Shown: positions 1-7,566, counted from the first letter of the stretch. The stretch: 44,820 nt of DNA from Fastidiosipila sp. (GCA_012837885.1 DUQI01000059.1:1-44820); one strand, 5' to 3'. A program made the numbers and translations. Notes: generated by a model from the sequence alone, not told the origin.

Positions 1-98
1 ATCTTTCCGGCGAGACGGTCTCACCAAAAGAGCTGATCACGGTCGAAGTCAGCGGGATCGACGATCAAGTGGCGACGGCCCGTTTACGCTCGACATAA
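1..98 (+). CDS. C-terminal end of an unidentified protein (5' truncated by window)
   Basis: An open frame runs from the window edge (codons in phase with position 3) to a TAA at 96-98 and encodes a tail ending in DDQVATARLRST. It stops 15 bases before the next start, and the AAGGAGAAAG ribosome site of the next gene lies directly after its stop, so the two probably share a transcript. About 31 residues are visible, ending in a beta-strand-like pattern; this is too little to assign a family. The frame and stop are clear, the function unknown. Confidence 0.55.
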   Translation, partial: LSGETVSPKELITVEVSGIDDQVATARLRST

Positions 99-113
99 AT
101 AAGGAGAAAGTGC

Positions 114-1166
114 ATGGAAAAATATCAGTGGCAGGAAAGACGGATTACGCTCGGCCGGAAAGATACGCCGCTCGAGCGGCTCGAGAACTTGGAACAGCAT
201 GTCGGTTATCAGGGATTGTGGATCAAGCGCGACGACCTGAACGATCTCGCGCTCTCCGGAAACAAAGTGAGAAAGCTGGAGTTTTTCGCTTATGAAGCGG
301 TCGAAGCCGGCAGCTCGGTATTGCTGACATTTGGCGGACCGCAGACCAATCACGGCCGTTTAACCGTGGCGGCCGCCCGCAGGCTCGACATGCAACCGGT
401 ACTCATTTTGGATGGACAAGAACCGGATCGTTTCAGCGGGAACCTTGTGCTCGATCTTTTGATGGGCGCCGATATTCGCTTTCGCGGTGACGTCAGTCGT
501 GAAGAGATGGCGGCGCGCGTGATCGAGGAGTATGAGTCCAAAGGACATATTGTCTACGTCATTCCACTCGGCGGCAGCAATGCGACCGGAGTACTCGGCT
601 ATGTCCAGATGATGCTCGAGCTGAAAGAGCAGATGAAGGAAAAAGACATAACGCCGGCGCATATCTATCTCGCAGTCGGCTCGGCCGGTATGCTGGCCGG
701 CACCGTCCTCGGTGCGAAATTGATCGGGCTCGAGACGAAGATCCACGGCATCCCTGTATTGGAAGCAGATGCCGCCGATCTGAAAGCACTCACCGTCAGG
801 CTGGCAGCTGAGGCGAGAGAGCGGTTCGATATCGCTTCTCAGCCGGTCACCGAGGCGGATTTCTCAATCGATCTCGGCCCGTCGGATCACCGTTATTTCG
901 GTGCAGGGTACAATCTGCCCGATCCGTATACGATCGATACGATCGAGCGTTTTGCCAGATACGAAGGCATCTTCCTCGATCCATGTTATTCAGGAAAAGC
1001 CGGACGCGCCTACCTCGAGCAAGCGGCGTCGGGATCGATAGGTGGCGAGCCGATCCTCCTGATACATAGCGGCGGGGTTCCGGCGTTATGGACCGATGAG
1101 CATTTATCCGCCATGCAGGGCAGACTGAAGGATCTATCGGCGGCAAATCGCGACAGTGAAAGCTAG
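114..1166 (+). CDS. D-cysteine desulfhydrase / ACC deaminase family PLP enzyme
   Basis: A 350-residue fold-type II PLP enzyme. The family breaks down D-cysteine to pyruvate, H2S and ammonia, or deaminates 1-aminocyclopropane-1-carboxylate, in the cytoplasm. The PLP lysine motif GNKVRKLE places the Schiff-base lysine at about residue 51, following the WIKRDDLN segment. The cofactor and substrate stretch GGPQTNHGRLTVAAA follows at about 75-90, and a phosphate-binding region with AVGSAGMLAGT lies mid-protein. The C-terminal CYSGKAGRAY segment is typical of D-cysteine desulfhydrases. The ATG at 114 follows AAGGAGAAAG. I cannot separate desulfhydrase from deaminase specificity by eye; desulfhydrase is more common in such bacteria. 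The gene is complete and looks functional. Confidence 0.8.
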   Translation: MEKYQWQERRITLGRKDTPLERLENLEQHVGYQGLWIKRDDLNDLALSGNKVRKLEFFAYEAVEAGSSVLLTFGGPQTNHGRLTVAAARRLDMQPVLILDGQEPDRFSGNLVLDLLMGADIRFRGDVSREEMAARVIEEYESKGHIVYVIPLGGSNATGVLGYVQMMLELKEQMKEKDITPAHIYLAVGSAGMLAGTVLGAKLIGLETKIHGIPVLEADAADLKALTVRLAAEARERFDIASQPVTEADFSIDLGPSDHRYFGAGYNLPDPYTIDTIERFARYEGIFLDPCYSGKAGRAYLEQAASGSIGGEPILLIHSGGVPALWTDEHLSAMQGRLKDLSAANRDSES

Positions 1167-1234
1167 GATGAGCCAAAAGTGCGGCGAAAATGAATGATCT
1201 GTTATGAACGGGTAATCTTATTCGTGATAAATCA

Positions 1235-1243
1235 TGTTAGAAT
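1235..1243 (+). promoter_or_regulatory. Extended -10 promoter candidate before ireB
   Basis: TGtTAGAAT is an extended -10 element about 22 bases before the ireB start codon. No convincing -35 is visible 16-18 bases upstream. It would start the ireB to phosphodiesterase run separately from the upstream PLP enzyme gene. Confidence 0.4.
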
Positions 1244-1264
1244 CGTTGCAATGGAGGTAAGCTC

Positions 1265-1516
1265 ATGACAGACCAAGGGACGTTTTACGCTGACCAGACG
1301 GAAAGCATCAGACAGAAAGCGCACGATATTATTGCGGAAGTCATGAACGCGCTGGAGGAAAAGGGCTATAACCCGATCCATCAGCTCGTCGGTTATCTTA
1401 TTTCCGGCGACCCCACCTATATTACGAACCATAACGGTGCCAGAGGCGTCATCCGGCGGATTGAACGCGACGAACTGCTTGAAGTGATTTTGCGAGACTA
1501 CATTGACAAACTCTGA
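1265..1516 (+). CDS. ireB: IreB family regulatory phosphoprotein (UPF0297)
   Basis: An 83-residue protein with the family hallmark segments [23 protein letters not shown] and the helix [20 protein letters not shown]. In enterococci IreB is a small substrate of the Ser/Thr kinase IreK and affects cephalosporin resistance; phosphorylation is on threonines near the N-terminus, and this protein has Thr at positions 2 and 6. The start follows ATGGAGGTAAGCTC. In Bacillota ireB normally sits directly before ruvX and a DUF1292 gene. Here a ferredoxin-type aldo/keto reductase is inserted between ireB and ruvX, overlapping the ireB end by 14 bases. Length is normal. Confidence 0.9.
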   Translation: MTDQGTFYADQTESIRQKAHDIIAEVMNALEEKGYNPIHQLVGYLISGDPTYITNHNGARGVIRRIERDELLEVILRDYIDKL

Positions 1517-2507
1517 TCAGCCGCTGCAGACCAAGGACGGTTTGCCCGTCTTTCGTCTCGGTTACGGCACTTTAACTTTAGCCAAAAGCCAAAAGAACCT
1601 CGCTGTATCGGCGGCTGCCGATCTCTTTTCTTATGCCTTCGAACGCGGCATCAAATGGTTTGATACAGCCGAGCTCTACGACAACTACGAGCAACTCGCC
1701 CGCTTCTTAAAGGAGACCTCGGGGCAGCCGTTTATCAGCACCAAGTCATATGCTTTCGACCGTAAAGGTCTGAACGCCTCGCTCGATGCGGCACGTCGGC
1801 GTCTCGGCGTCGAGACGATCGATCTTTTCATGCTGCATGAACAAGTCGACAAAAAAACGCTGGCCGGTCATCGCGAAGCCTTCAAGGCACTGCTCGACGC
1901 CAAGGAAAAAGGCATCGTACGTTATGTCGGTGTCTCCACCCATGCGGTGTCGGTCGTCACTTCGATCGCCGACGAAGTCTCGTTGAAAGCCTCACTCGAT
2001 CCAGATTTCGATACGTCGATCTACCGCCATACCGATGTGTTATTTCCTCTGCTCAGCCAAAGTGGTTACGGACTATTGGACGGTACGGCGAGCGAGATGG
2101 CAAAAGCGGCTGCGGAGGCTGCAAAAACAGGCATAACCGTACTCGGCATGAAGCTGTTCGGCGGCGGACACCTGTTATATAAACGTGAAGCGGTCGTGGC
2201 CGATGCGCTCAGTCAATCGTTCGTGTCGGCGTGGTCCGTCGGCATGGGATCGATCTCCGAGATCGAGACGAATCTCGCCTGGTTCAAAGGCGAGACGCCG
2301 GATCGACGCTGGCTCGATGCATCTGCCGCATTGCCGCGCAGACTACAGGTCACTGACGACTGTACACGATGTGGACGTTGCGTCGCCAGATGTAATAGTG
2401 GTGCGATGCGTCTCGGGGCGTATACAGCCGTATCGGACCCGGAAAAATGCACGCTTTGCAGTTACTGTGCCTCGGTCTGTGAGGACATGGCGATTAAAAT
2501 ATTCTAA
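1503..2507 (+). CDS. Aldo/keto reductase with C-terminal 2x[4Fe-4S] ferredoxin domain
   Basis: A 334-residue oxidoreductase. The N-terminal TIM barrel has the aldo/keto reductase catalytic set: Asp in WFDTAELY, the Tyr four residues on, Lys in ISTKSY and His in FMLHEQ. The C-terminus carries two cysteine clusters, [11 protein letters not shown] and [11 protein letters not shown], the pattern of a bacterial ferredoxin with two [4Fe-4S] clusters. The family is usually annotated as ferredoxin-type aldo/keto reductase, and its physiological substrate is generally unknown. The start is a TTG at 1503 inside the end of ireB, with a weak ribosome site, implying translational coupling. The cluster domain suggests electron exchange with a redox partner and an anaerobic lifestyle. 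Confidence 0.82.
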   Translation: MTNSDQPLQTKDGLPVFRLGYGTLTLAKSQKNLAVSAAADLFSYAFERGIKWFDTAELYDNYEQLARFLKETSGQPFISTKSYAFDRKGLNASLDAARRRLGVETIDLFMLHEQVDKKTLAGHREAFKALLDAKEKGIVRYVGVSTHAVSVVTSIADEVSLKASLDPDFDTSIYRHTDVLFPLLSQSGYGLLDGTASEMAKAAAEAAKTGITVLGMKLFGGGHLLYKREAVVADALSQSFVSAWSVGMGSISEIETNLAWFKGETPDRRWLDASAALPRRLQVTDDCTRCGRCVARCNSGAMRLGAYTAVSDPEKCTLCSYCASVCEDMAIKIF

Positions 2508-2517
2508 GGAGCAATGT

Positions 2518-2952
2518 ATGACAACCCTACGGCCTGCGATGGGCATCGATTACGGAAAAGTAAGGATCGGCGTGGCATTTTCGGATCTCACGAGGTCATT
2601 CGCCTTTGGTCAAAAGACGATCGCCAACAGCCGTAAAAAAACAGATGAAGTGATTGCCGAACTGGCAACGCTCGCCAAAGAAAGAGATGTCGATACGATC
2701 GTCATCGGTCTGCCGGCGAGGACGGACGGGAAAGAGAGCGACATGGCAAACGAGGTCCGCGCTTTTGCCGACCAATTGGCGGAGGCGGTCGATTGCCGAC
2801 TGATCTTCGAAGACGAGCGCTTCACCTCGAAAATCGCGCAGGATAATTTTCGTGAGACCGGGCTTTCAAGCCGCAAAGCACGTGACGTAATCGACCAGCG
2901 AGCGGCTGAATTGATCTTGCAAAGCTACCTCGATAAGAACCGTCCGCGCTGA
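2518..2952 (+). CDS. ruvX: Holliday junction resolvase-like protein RuvX (YqgF)
   Basis: A 144-residue RNase H-fold protein. The N-terminus GIDYGKVRIGVAFSD carries the first catalytic Asp, the central VIGLP and the later EDERFTSKIAQ carry the next acidic residue, and ARDVIDQRAAELILQSYL supplies the final Asp and helix. YqgF proteins act in 16S rRNA 5' end maturation and have been linked to transcription and recombination. The ATG at 2518 is chosen because TAAGGA lies 7 bases upstream and the N-terminus then matches the family; a competing ATG at 2514 is out of frame. It follows the aldo/keto reductase by 10 bases. Confidence 0.9.
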   Translation: MTTLRPAMGIDYGKVRIGVAFSDLTRSFAFGQKTIANSRKKTDEVIAELATLAKERDVDTIVIGLPARTDGKESDMANEVRAFADQLAEAVDCRLIFEDERFTSKIAQDNFRETGLSSRKARDVIDQRAAELILQSYLDKNRPR

Positions 2953-2958
2953 CCGTTA

Positions 2959-3003
2959 TGGTATACTTTGACGCAGATGAAACGGCGCCTTAATGCGCCG
3001 TTT
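2959..3003 (+). promoter_or_regulatory. Extended -10 promoter with 5' leader hairpin before the first DUF1292 gene
   Basis: TGgTATACT (2959-2967) is an extended -10. About 12 bases downstream a strong stem AACGGCGC / GCGCCGTT (2981-2988 with 2995-3002, loop CTTAAT) lies at the start of the predicted leader, directly before the ribosome site GCAGGAGGATTAGC. It lacks a T tract after the stem, so it is more likely an mRNA-stabilising or regulatory 5' hairpin than a terminator. Confidence 0.45.
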
Positions 3004-3017
3004 GCAGGAGGATTAGC

Positions 3018-3377
3018 ATGTTAAAGAATTGGTTTTTGTATCAGGCGGACGACGGTGCGTCAGGGCACAGTCACGCTGACGACGATGACAGCCAGATCAT
3101 TGTGATGGTCGATAGTGACACGGGCGAAGAATACGCTTTCGAAGTCGTCGATCATTTTGATTTTGAAGATGAAACGTACACCGTCTTGATTACGGTACAG
3201 GAAAATGAAGATGACGAGGCGGAATGGATTATCGCCAAAGTCGTCAGTGAAGATGACGGCACGCTCGGTCTCGAATCGCTCGGCGATCCGGACGGCGACC
3301 GCGTCTACGAAGAGTATGAGCGTATTCTCGCTGAAGAATTCGACGACGAATACGATGAGGATGAGGACGAAGATTGA
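3018..3377 (+). CDS. DUF1292 family protein (YrzB-like), longer acidic version
   Basis: A 119-residue protein in the usual place after ruvX. The DUF1292 core is seen as DSDTGEEYAFEVVDHFDFEDETYTV followed by a strand pair and YEEYERILAEEFDDEY. The N-terminus has a His/Asp-rich insertion (SGHSHADDDDSQ) and the C-terminus is almost all Asp and Glu, so the protein is strongly acidic. The function of the family is unknown. It starts after CAGGAGGATTAGC and overlaps the next gene through TTGA. Family call is good; the physiological role cannot be said. Confidence 0.8.
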   Translation: MLKNWFLYQADDGASGHSHADDDDSQIIVMVDSDTGEEYAFEVVDHFDFEDETYTVLITVQENEDDEAEWIIAKVVSEDDGTLGLESLGDPDGDRVYEEYERILAEEFDDEYDEDEDED

Positions 3378-3697
3378 GTCCAAAACGCCGTAGATCAAAA
3401 AAGACCAGAGCCGGATCGGCCAATGACGACGTACTCGCCGTCTTGGTCGACGAGAGGAACGGTCGCGAGTATTACGTTTCGATGATCGACACGCTCGTTG
3501 TCGACGGTAGAGAATACTCGGTGATGTACAATTACGAGCCGGATGACGGCTCACACTTCTCACCCGAGATCGTCATTATGCGACTTTATCGTGCCGCTAA
3601 TGGCGATCTCGCTTTTTCCTCGATCATCAATAAGAAAGAGTTGGATGAAGTGTTCGATCACTTCTTCCGTCGCTACGAAGCAGCCAAATTTCAATGA
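3374..3697 (+). CDS. Second DUF1292-like protein
   Basis: A 107-residue protein starting at a TTG whose last two bases begin the stop of the previous gene (TTGA overlap), so translation is probably coupled. After a basic N-terminus (PKRRRSKKTR) it repeats the DUF1292 pattern: DDVLAVLVDERNGREYYVSMIDTLVVDGREYSVMY, then IVIMRLY and ELDEVFDHFFRRYEA. It looks like a diverged tandem copy of the upstream gene with a basic instead of an acidic start. Its stop overlaps the next start (ATGA). Function unknown. Confidence 0.7.
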   Translation: MSPKRRRSKKTRAGSANDDVLAVLVDERNGREYYVSMIDTLVVDGREYSVMYNYEPDDGSHFSPEIVIMRLYRAANGDLAFSSIINKKELDEVFDHFFRRYEAAKFQ

Positions 3698-4617
3698 GAC
3701 CTCCGACGACTGATAGAAGCCGCACGATCTTCGTGGTAGCGCCCATCATTTTCATGTTCTTTCACCAAATCGTCTTGAATCTGGCTGCACGCTGGCATTT
3801 TAATGCGTTCCTGAATAGCATCGATCCGACCGGTTCACTGTTCGATCTGACCGACCCGGCGGTCGTGCAGCAACTGCAGACGCAAGCCGATATCCAATCG
3901 TATGCGTCGCTTTACATGTCACTGATCGTGATCCCGGTCTACATCATCTATCTCTGGGCACGCCACCGCATGACGAAGTCGATGCCGTCGCTCGAAAGAG
4001 TCGGCGCCTCCGATTTTCTCGCCGGTCTCTCGGTGATCACCGGAAGCCTCGGCATCGTGACGCTCTGGATGGTCTTTTTGCACCTGATCGCCGAACGAGC
4101 GGAAGTCGTAAAGGATATGCTGGACGATTACCGAGATCTTGCGACCCAGCTCGTACCGGATCAGAGCAATCCCTGGATCGTCTTTTTGGCGCTCGTCATT
4201 TTGGTCCCGATCGCCGAAGAACTGTTGTTTCGAGGCATCGTTCAGGGAGAGATGATGCAGGTGATACCGGAAAAATGGGCGATCGTCGTGACGCTTGTTT
4301 TGTTTTCGTTGTTTCACATGAATCCGGTTCAGATCTCTTACGTGATTATTCCGGCTTTCGCTCTGTCACTCGTCTATACGCTGACCAAAAATCTTTTCAT
4401 TCCGATCGTCATGCATATGTGGTTTAACTTTGTCGGCAGCGGTTTTCTTGCCAGACTGACCGGCGATCCGGAGCAAACAGCAGAGGTGTTGTTTTTCACG
4501 CAAATGCTGTTTATCCTCATAGGCACCTTTGCCGCCGTACACCTCTATGGCAAAAGAAAAAGAGCGAGGCTCGCGACAAACCAGGGAGATATCGATGAGA
4601 ATATTAATCATTTCTGA
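3694..4617 (+). CDS. CPBP family intramembrane glutamic endopeptidase (CAAX protease-like)
   Basis: A 307-residue multi-pass membrane protein of the CPBP/Abi family. Motif 1, EELLFRG at about residue 175, gives the paired glutamates and arginine; motif 2 is the FSLFHM histidine; motif 3 is HMWFNFVG with the second His and Asn. Several hydrophobic segments precede and follow. Such proteases sit in the cytoplasmic membrane and cleave within or near membrane helices; in Gram-positives some give bacteriocin immunity or process peptides. The start is coupled to the upstream DUF1292 gene through ATGA. All catalytic residues appear present. The substrate cannot be predicted. Confidence 0.82.
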   Translation: MRPPTTDRSRTIFVVAPIIFMFFHQIVLNLAARWHFNAFLNSIDPTGSLFDLTDPAVVQQLQTQADIQSYASLYMSLIVIPVYIIYLWARHRMTKSMPSLERVGASDFLAGLSVITGSLGIVTLWMVFLHLIAERAEVVKDMLDDYRDLATQLVPDQSNPWIVFLALVILVPIAEELLFRGIVQGEMMQVIPEKWAIVVTLVLFSLFHMNPVQISYVIIPAFALSLVYTLTKNLFIPIVMHMWFNFVGSGFLARLTGDPEQTAEVLFFTQMLFILIGTFAAVHLYGKRKRARLATNQGDIDENINHF

Positions 4618-5155
4618 CACCCACGGCAGTCTGCCCGAGGTGCAAACCGTGATCGAAAGAGAGTCGAAGGATAAGGCGATCGATCTCGTCTTGCATGCCG
4701 GCGACGTCCTCTACCACGGACCGAGAAATCCACTACCGGGTGGATACACACCGGCCGATCTGGCTTCTTACCTGAGCCGGCTCCCGGATATCCGTTATGT
4801 GCGCGGCAATTGTGACTCCGACGTCGATCAGATGGTGTTGGAAGCAAAGGAGATGCCGCGAACGGCTCTGATTCAAATCGGTAACCTAAAGATCCATATG
4901 AACCACGGTGACCGAATGCATGAAGATGAGAGGGTACAGGCAGCCGAATCCGAAGGCGCCGATCTCACGATTTCCGGTCATACCCATGTATCCGTCTTAA
5001 AAAGAAGCGCTAACCAGATCGTCCTAAACCCCGGATCTACGGCGTTACCGAAGGATGGAACGAAATCTTACGCACTCTTGGCAGACGGCTGGATACAGTT
5101 GAAAGCCGTCGATGACGGTCGCATTTTGGCCAGTATCGAGATAGGCGCAGACTGA
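4595..5155 (+). CDS. YfcE/MJ0936-type metallophosphoesterase
   Basis: A 186-residue calcineurin-like phosphoesterase. Metal ligands are visible in order: IISDTHG near the N-terminus, HAGDVLYHG, RGNCDSD, NHGDR and ISGHTHV. The length fits the YfcE class, which hydrolyses phosphodiester model substrates and is manganese dependent; the natural substrate is uncertain. The ATG at 4595 is chosen because MRILIISDTHG is the standard family start and GGGAG lies 7 bases before it; it overlaps the end of the CPBP gene by 23 bases. It is the last gene of the run and is followed by two hairpins. Confidence 0.85.
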   Translation: MRILIISDTHGSLPEVQTVIERESKDKAIDLVLHAGDVLYHGPRNPLPGGYTPADLASYLSRLPDIRYVRGNCDSDVDQMVLEAKEMPRTALIQIGNLKIHMNHGDRMHEDERVQAAESEGADLTISGHTHVSVLKRSANQIVLNPGSTALPKDGTKSYALLADGWIQLKAVDDGRILASIEIGAD

Positions 5156-5160
5156 CAATC

Positions 5161-5221
5161 TGCACAAAAAATGCAAGAATATTTTGTGCAAACGCATAAA
5201 GATGCGTTGCCGTTTTGTTTT
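5161..5221 (+). terminator. Double-hairpin terminator after the ireB-phosphodiesterase run
   Basis: Two perfect stems stand back to back: TGCACAAAA with TTTTGTGCA (5161-5169 and 5182-5190), then AACGCAT with ATGCGTT (5191-5197 and 5202-5208), followed by GCCGTTTTGTTTT. The second stem plus T-rich tail is a plausible intrinsic terminator. Confidence 0.65.
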
Positions 5222-5235
5222 ATGCAAAATCCGGG

Positions 5236-5264
5236 TTGACATATACATAGTGCCTTGTTAAACT
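5236..5264 (+). promoter_or_regulatory. Promoter in the 5.2 kb intergenic region
   Basis: A consensus -35 TTGACA (5236-5241) is followed after 17 bases by TAAACT (5259-5264), a fair -10. No open reading frame follows on this strand; the predicted transcript would start near 5271 and run towards the convergent HPRT-like gene. Confidence 0.55.
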
Positions 5265-5270
5265 GCCAAT

Positions 5271-5624
5271 ACGCTCCAGGGAATACCAAACGACCGGGAA
5301 GCGTGAACCGCCACCCATAAAAAAGGTGGAGATGGTGACCGATCCAAAGGAGAAAGGTCACAAATCGGTACCTCGAAAAGATAAATGCAGCGAAGACGAT
5401 GTTTCGCCGACAGCATTGAATGTAAAAGACCGCGGCATAGATCGTGGATCATCGCATCACATCACTGTCGATTCAAGCAAACATAGCGTCAATGACCAGT
5501 AATTCCGACTCAATGGTATGGTCAGATATACATCGCTAGCAACATCATTCGAAGCCGATAAAAGAAGTCTAGAAAAATGGTTCACGGGTATAGGGTCAGC
5601 GGGTTCGCTGGAGCACTTTTTTTT
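5271..5624 (+). ncRNA. Candidate structured non-coding RNA, unassigned family
   Basis: This gene-free stretch follows a good promoter and holds a series of inverted repeats. ACGCT with AGCGT (5271-5275, 5300-5304). CCACC with GGTGG (5311-5315, 5325-5329). GGTGACCGAT (5334-5343) can pair with ATCGGTACC (5364-5372) or, through GTGACC, with GGTCAC (5356-5361), two mutually exclusive pairings. AATGC/GCATT encloses GCGAA/TTCGC (about 5384-5418), and CCGCG pairs with CGTGG (about 5430-5447). A short hairpin CAGCGggttCGCTG (5597-5610), then GAGCAC and eight T, lies in the 3' end of the convergent HPRT-like gene and could end it. I compared it with my memory of SRP, 6S, tmRNA, RNase P and common riboswitch cores and found no match. 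Confidence 0.4.
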
Positions 5625-6145
5625 GCCTTTTTTTTTGTGAAACGCGACTTGTCGAGCTTGGCGATAAACGGCAGGGTACGTCCGTGTTCTTTGTAGTCCA
5701 TCCCGTAACCGATCACCCGGGTCTGGTCGATCATGAAACCGATGAACGGCATCGGCAGGTCGATCAATTGTTCATTTGGATTTGAAAGTAAGGCGCACAC
5801 CTGAAGGCTCTTGGGATTTTTCGTCTCGAGATGCTGCAAAAGATAGTTGGTCGTGAGTCCCGTGCGCACGATCTCTTCCACCACGATCACGTGTTTGTCT
5901 TCAATCTGCAAGGTGATGTCGCGGGTCAGTTGCATGCGGACTTTCTGTGAAGTGACGGCGACCAGATCGTAGTTCGCCTCGATCGTCACCGCCCTCGATA
6001 GGTCGGCTAGAAAGTAAAGGGATCCTTTGAGCATCGAGACAAACACAACTGATTCGCCTTCATAGGCAGCCGATATCTCGGCACCGAGTTCAGTGATGCG
6101 TTGTCTCAATTGCTGTTGATCGAAAAGAATCTTATATCCCGTCAT
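5582..6145 (-). CDS. Hypoxanthine phosphoribosyltransferase-like protein with altered PRPP motif
   Basis: A 187-residue type I phosphoribosyltransferase. The N-terminal MLKGSLYF (Lys40-Gly41) and the C-terminal IGYGMDYKEHGRTLPFIAKL match the purine-binding parts of HPRT. The PRPP-binding signature is unusual: where HPRT enzymes have EDIIDTG, this reads EEIVRTG (residues 90-96), so the second acidic residue is Glu and the Asp acting as catalytic base is Arg94. The protein ends in a basic tail rich in Lys. Its start overlaps the stop of the upstream kinase-like gene (ATGA) with GAGG before it, so the two are translated together. It may be an HPRT with modified chemistry or a nucleotide-binding regulator. 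The family is clear, the activity doubtful. Confidence 0.75.
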   Translation of the reverse strand: MTGYKILFDQQQLRQRITELGAEISAAYEGESVVFVSMLKGSLYFLADLSRAVTIEANYDLVAVTSQKVRMQLTRDITLQIEDKHVIVVEEIVRTGLTTNYLLQHLETKNPKSLQVCALLSNPNEQLIDLPMPFIGFMIDQTRVIGYGMDYKEHGRTLPFIAKLDKSRFTKKKAKKSAPANPLTLYP

Positions 6146-7068
6146 AGATCATCCTCGAAGCGTTCCATCATGGAGAGAAAATCCCGTTTATAGACGATCC
6201 TTACATTGACGCCCGGGTAGAGCGTCTTCAGTTTGGCAAGCTTCTTGTTTTTCAACGTGACGTATTTTTGGTTCATCGTGGTCAGTTCCAGGTAGAGGTC
6301 AAACCGTGGCAGATAGAAGTCCGGCGAAAAAGCGAGCGTGACACGCCCCTCTGCATCCCATTCGACCGGAAAGGTGCGCGGTTCATAACGCCATTCGAGC
6401 TCGTAATGATCGAGCAGCTTCGCGAATTCGATCTCGCTTTCATTTTTCAGTAACGGATATGCTTCGGTGTGCAGCTCACTGCCCGGAATATTCTTGGTTT
6501 CAAGCGCTCTCGTCTTTTTCATCTCGTTAAACAAGGTGACAATCGTCTCCACCGCTTCATTCTGGGTCACCTTGCCCGTGTTGATATTGACGTGATAATG
6601 CTCTTTTTCTTCCTGAGCGCCGAATAAGGTCGAGGCAAAGCGACGCATCTGGCGGTCTTTCCGCTGGATGAACTGGGTCGCCTGGGGGATCGTGCATGTC
6701 ATGATTTTCGCCGTCCTCTGAACCCGCAGCTCTCTGTCTGCATAGAGTCTGACATGTAGCGCCGTCGGATCGTGTTGGAAAAAGAGCACACCGGCGAAAC
6801 CGACCAAAACGGCATCCTGGCGCTCGGCCATCTCGAGTAGCGCACCGGACAGATACTCTTTGAATGACAATCCTTCCTTCGTCTCGGAGAGAAAGAACTT
6901 CGGGCTGCTTTGCAGCATGCGAAGCGTCTGCTCATCGGCGATCGGGGCGATGAATTTTTCCATCACGAGGTGATGGTCGATCCACTCACAGTTCAGTCTC
7001 GATGCGACGTCCTTACTGATTTGATCGCCGTAACTACCGGCATTTCTGGTCACGGTGATGATCGCCAT
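6142..7068 (-). CDS. Cytidylate kinase-like protein fused to a PD-(D/E)XK-like domain
   Basis: A 308-residue two-domain protein. Residues 1-185 match the cytidylate kinase-like (AAK) family: glycine-rich loop RNAGSYGDQIS near residue 8, VGFAGVL near 89, the lid region ADRELRVQR and RKDRQMRRF at 110-143, and VNINTGKV near 160. Residues 205-308 look like a restriction-endonuclease fold: a helix with Glu (SEIEFAKLLDHY), a strand ending in SPDFYLP with Asp250, then LYLELTT (Glu261, where the classical Lys is Thr), and a basic helix KNKKLAKLK. The ATG at 7068 is preferred over 7101: it overlaps the VanZ stop as TAATG, has GGAG 9 bases upstream and gives the standard kinase N-terminus. It is coupled to the HPRT-like gene. 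Substrate unknown. Confidence 0.65.
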   Translation of the reverse strand: MAIITVTRNAGSYGDQISKDVASRLNCEWIDHHLVMEKFIAPIADEQTLRMLQSSPKFFLSETKEGLSFKEYLSGALLEMAERQDAVLVGFAGVLFFQHDPTALHVRLYADRELRVQRTAKIMTCTIPQATQFIQRKDRQMRRFASTLFGAQEEKEHYHVNINTGKVTQNEAVETIVTLFNEMKKTRALETKNIPGSELHTEAYPLLKNESEIEFAKLLDHYELEWRYEPRTFPVEWDAEGRVTLAFSPDFYLPRFDLYLELTTMNQKYVTLKNKKLAKLKTLYPGVNVRIVYKRDFLSMMERFEDDL

Positions 7069-7559
7069 TAATCTTCTCTCCTTCGTCTCATGCGTCGCCA
7101 TACGGCCGCGACCGCTTTATAGAGGAGCCAGCCGAGCAACACTCCCGTCCAGTTTAAAATAAAATCGTCGACATCGAAAATCCCTGTTTTAGATATCAGC
7201 TGATACGTCTCGATCCCGCCCACGACGATGATCGCCGCAAGCGCAGTCTTGATAGAGGTCAGGCGACCGTTTGTCACCCACGGAAAGATAAAGCCGAACG
7301 GCACGAAGATGCCGAGGTTGCCGAACAGATTGCGGATCGCCCAGGCGCGTCCATTGCCCGTCTGCAGCATGCGGAGCGAACGGCGTATCTCTTTAAAGAA
7401 TTCAAGATTGACCGTATTCTCGTAGGCGACCTGCGGTTTTGTGAAATCGACCACGATATAGACGGCGACAGCCAGATAGACGATGAAGATGAAATACCAG
7501 ATCACGCGGGATCGATCGCTCGCGTGTGCGGCGGAATTGTCATGATTCCTCTTGGTCAT
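7068..7559 (-). CDS. VanZ family membrane protein
   Basis: A 163-residue protein with about four membrane segments. The VanZ signature is seen in RNLFGNLGIFVPFGFIFPWV and the late DVDDFILNWTGVLLGW. VanZ-like proteins are linked to low-level teicoplanin or lipoglycopeptide resistance; most genomic copies are uncharacterised. The ATG at 7559 is chosen because a -10-like TACAAT on this strand ends 7 bases before it, so longer starts would lie upstream of transcription. No ribosome site precedes the ATG, suggesting a leaderless message. It heads the three-gene minus-strand operon with the kinase-like and HPRT-like genes and is divergent from uppP. Confidence 0.78.
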   Translation of the reverse strand: MTKRNHDNSAAHASDRSRVIWYFIFIVYLAVAVYIVVDFTKPQVAYENTVNLEFFKEIRRSLRMLQTGNGRAWAIRNLFGNLGIFVPFGFIFPWVTNGRLTSIKTALAAIIVVGGIETYQLISKTGIFDVDDFILNWTGVLLGWLLYKAVAAVWRRMRRRRED

Positions 7560-7566
7560 ACGCCTG

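Noticed and set aside
5045-5452. Several short minus-strand frames in the 5.2 kb intergenic region
   Set aside because: They lack ribosome sites, run through the terminator stems and show no family similarity; the region is better explained by RNA structure.
5271-5624. tmRNA, SRP RNA, RNase P RNA, T-box or cobalamin riboswitch
   Set aside because: Their conserved cores as I remember them are absent, including the SRP domain IV GGAAGG loop, the RNase P GAGGAAAGTCC core and the T-box AGGGTGGNACCGCG.
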